Shown in pieces: positions 4,282 through 6,092 of a stretch of DNA of 6,092 nt; the stretch's first letter is position 1; each line of letters begins with the position of its first letter. Source of the stretch: Pseudomonadota bacterium (GTDB lineage Bacteria > Pseudomonadota > Alphaproteobacteria > Rhizobiales > Rhizobiaceae); assembly GCA_023388675.1 (NCBI GenBank), contig JAEWFU010000006.1:1-6092 (forward strand). Direction: 5' to 3'. Below the pieces are notes generated by a model. That model was not told the DNA's origin and did no database searches. It saw nothing but the letters and a program-made list of their open reading frames with translations. The position numbers and the translations under genes are program-made.

Positions 4282-6092
4282 ATGGAAAATCCATTCGAGG
4301 CGAGAAAGTCGAAGGCCCCGCGGGCGACGCGTCTGCTCGCCATCGATGCTTGGATCGATTCCAGCCTCTACGAAGCGGGCTTCAAGGCGCGCGAAGCCTG
4401 GGAAAACATCACCATCTTCTTCCGCCGCTTCCGGGTGACCGGCTGGCGGCGCGCGCTCGTCGAGCTTGGCAGTGAAGGATTCACGCTCGGCACCGTGGGC
4501 ACGATCGTCATGCTGGCACTCGCGCTGCCCGCCTTCGAGGAAACCGCCAAGGATTGGCGCAGCCAGGGCGACTATGCCGTCACCTTCCTCGACCGCTACG
4601 GCAACGAGATCGGACAACGCGGCATCATCCAGCGCGACTCCGTGCCGGTCGACGAGATACCCGACCATGTCATCAAGGCGGTTCTGGCGACCGAAGACCG
4701 CCGGTTCTTCGAGCATTTCGGCATCGACTTCATCGGCCTCGCCCGTGCCATGGGCGAAAACGTGCGTGCCAACTCGGTCGTCCAGGGCGGCTCCACCATT
4801 ACCCAGCAGCTCGCCAAGAACCTGTTCCTGACGAATGAGCGCTCGGTCGAGCGAAAAATCAAGGAAGCCTATCTCGCGCTGTGGCTGGAGTGGAACCTCT
4901 CGAAAAAGGACATCCTTCAGCTCTACCTCGATCGCGCCTATATGGGCGGCGGCACGTTCGGCATCACGGCGGCCGCGGACTTCTATTTCGACAAGGGCAT
5001 CAAGGAGGTCAACCTCGCCGAGGCCGCGATGCTGGCGGGCCTGTTCAAGGCGCCCGGCAACTATGCCCCGCACATCAACCTGCCGGCCGCGCGCGGCCGC
5101 GCCAACGTGGTGCTGTCCAACCTTGTCGAAAGCGGATTCATGACCGAAGGCCAGGTGCTTTCCGCGCGTCTGCATCCGGCCACGGCTGTCGACCGCGGCG
5201 GACAGGACAGCCCCGACTATTTCCTCGACTGGGCGTTCGAGGAGGTCAAGAAGATCGCGCCGAAGAATGGCCCTCACGCACTGGTCGCCCGCACCACCAT
5301 CGACCTCAACTTGCAGAAGGCGGCCGAGGAATCGGTAGAGTTCAATCTTCGTCAGCATGGCCAGGCCTACCGTGTGACCGAGGGCGCGATGGTCATGCTG
5401 GAGAACAACGGCGCGGTACGCGCCATCGTCGGCGGGCGAGACTATGCGCGCAGCCAGTTCAACCGCGCCACGCGCGCGCTGCGCCAGACGGGTTCGTCCT
5501 TCAAGGTCTATGTCTATACGGCCGCGATGGAGGCGGGTTTCACCCCTGATTCCGTTATTTCCGATGCGCCGATCTCCTGGGGAGGATGGTCGCCCCGCAA
5601 CTACGGCCGCAGCTACGCCGGCCGCGTCCCGCTTTCCAACGCGCTTATCCGTTCGCTCAACACCGTGCCTGTCAGGCTCGCAAAAGACCATCTGGGCATT
5701 CCCGCCGTCATCGAAACGACCAAGGCGATGGGCGTCGAATCCGAACTCAACGGGCACAAGACCATGGTCCTCGGCACATCGGGCATGACCGTCATGGATC
5801 AGGCCACCGGCTATCTGACACTCGCGACAGGTGGTTTGGTGGGCAAGCGCCATGGCATCACGCAGCTCCTGACCCATTCCGGCGACATCGTCTATGATTA
5901 CGGCCGCGACGCGCCTGAACCGCGCCGCGTGGTGTCCGAGCAGGCTGCCGCATCCATGAATTCCATTCTCGTGCAGATCCCGGAGACCGGCACCGGCCGC
6001 CGCGCCGCCCTTTCCGGCATCCGCTCCGCGGGCAAGACCGGCACGACCCAGGCCTACCGCGATGCATGGTATGTGGGCTTCACCGGCAATTA
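4282..6092 (+). CDS. Bifunctional class A penicillin-binding protein (transglycosylase/transpeptidase), 3' end outside window
   Basis: The reading frame is open from the ATG at 4282 to the window edge (603 residues so far). It polymerises lipid II into glycan strands and cross-links them in the periplasm. Order: a basic cytoplasmic N-terminus (1-65), one transmembrane anchor at about 66-85, then the GT51 domain with EDRRFFEHFG (catalytic E138), GGSTITQQLAKN (169-180), RKIKEAYLA (191-199, E195) and LAEAAMLAGLFKAP (245-258). The transpeptidase domain has GSSFK (nucleophile S405, K408), SLN (458-460) and KTGTT (585-589). All catalytic motifs are present. The E138 to S405 and S405 to KTG distances fit the PBP1b/PBP2a-like arrangement without the extra OB domain of PBP1a, and there is no room for a UB2H domain between anchor and GT51. 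A stop lies in frame at 4231-4233; a GTG at 4273 is an alternative start, and the ribosome site at 4282 is weak. The N-terminus (RLLAIDAWIDSSLY) looks like rhizobial homologues. Confidence 0.93.
   Translation, partial: MENPFEARKSKAPRATRLLAIDAWIDSSLYEAGFKAREAWENITIFFRRFRVTGWRRALVELGSEGFTLGTVGTIVMLALALPAFEETAKDWRSQGDYAVTFLDRYGNEIGQRGIIQRDSVPVDEIPDHVIKAVLATEDRRFFEHFGIDFIGLARAMGENVRANSVVQGGSTITQQLAKNLFLTNERSVERKIKEAYLALWLEWNLSKKDILQLYLDRAYMGGGTFGITAAADFYFDKGIKEVNLAEAAMLAGLFKAPGNYAPHINLPAARGRANVVLSNLVESGFMTEGQVLSARLHPATAVDRGGQDSPDYFLDWAFEEVKKIAPKNGPHALVARTTIDLNLQKAAEESVEFNLRQHGQAYRVTEGAMVMLENNGAVRAIVGGRDYARSQFNRATRALRQTGSSFKVYVYTAAMEAGFTPDSVISDAPISWGGWSPRNYGRSYAGRVPLSNALIRSLNTVPVRLAKDHLGIPAVIETTKAMGVESELNGHKTMVLGTSGMTVMDQATGYLTLATGGLVGKRHGITQLLTHSGDIVYDYGRDAPEPRRVVSEQAAASMNSILVQIPETGTGRRAALSGIRSAGKTGTTQAYRDAWYVGFTGN

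Noticed and set aside
4144..5877. Long minus-strand open frame (577 codons) opposite the penicillin-binding protein
   Set aside because: It is antisense to a gene with all GT51 and transpeptidase motifs in the right order; long antisense frames are common in GC-rich DNA, and its product matches nothing I recognise.

Overview
The window looks like chromosomal DNA of a GC-rich alphaproteobacterium, most likely of the order Hyphomicrobiales (Rhizobiales). This is an inference from three things: the N-terminal and GT51 sequence of the penicillin-binding protein at the right edge, the high G+C of most genes (about 70% in a sampled stretch), and a short interspersed palindromic element with CCTCTCCCCC arms of a style common in rhizobial genomes. 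No species can be named from the sequence alone.

Layout from left to right. (1) Positions 1-128 hold no recognisable gene and may be the edge of a mobile element. (2) Positions 129-914 (+) carry the C-terminal part of a RelA/SpoT-type nucleotidyltransferase that lacks the first half of its catalytic domain; its base composition is clearly more AT-rich than the rest. (3) Positions 915-1084 are non-coding and contain several inverted repeats. (4) Positions 1085-2166 (-) hold a complete type II toxin-antitoxin operon, an Xre/MbcA/ParS-type antitoxin followed by a RES-domain NAD+-degrading toxin. Its start/stop codons overlap, it has a near-consensus promoter, and two operator palindromes lie two helical turns apart. 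(5) Positions 2274-2409 are a nested palindromic repeat element. (6) A TetR/AefR-like repressor (2452-3096, -) is divergent from a two-gene operon (3196-4030, +) encoding a GFA/DUF6151-like cysteine-rich protein and a small DUF6958-like protein. A perfect 15-bp inverted repeat in the shared control region is the obvious TetR operator. (7) After 250 bp of non-coding DNA, a bifunctional class A penicillin-binding protein begins at 4282 and runs off the right edge.

Functionally, the left part (truncated synthetase, toxin-antitoxin module, palindromic element) looks like an accessory or recombination-prone segment. The right part (cell-wall synthase) looks like core genome, and the TetR-controlled pair lies between them. 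I see no clear case for a wholly undescribed system. The best leads are the half-deleted RelA/SpoT gene, the fully readable autoregulatory region of the RES-Xre pair, and the TetR-controlled pair of uncharacterised proteins.
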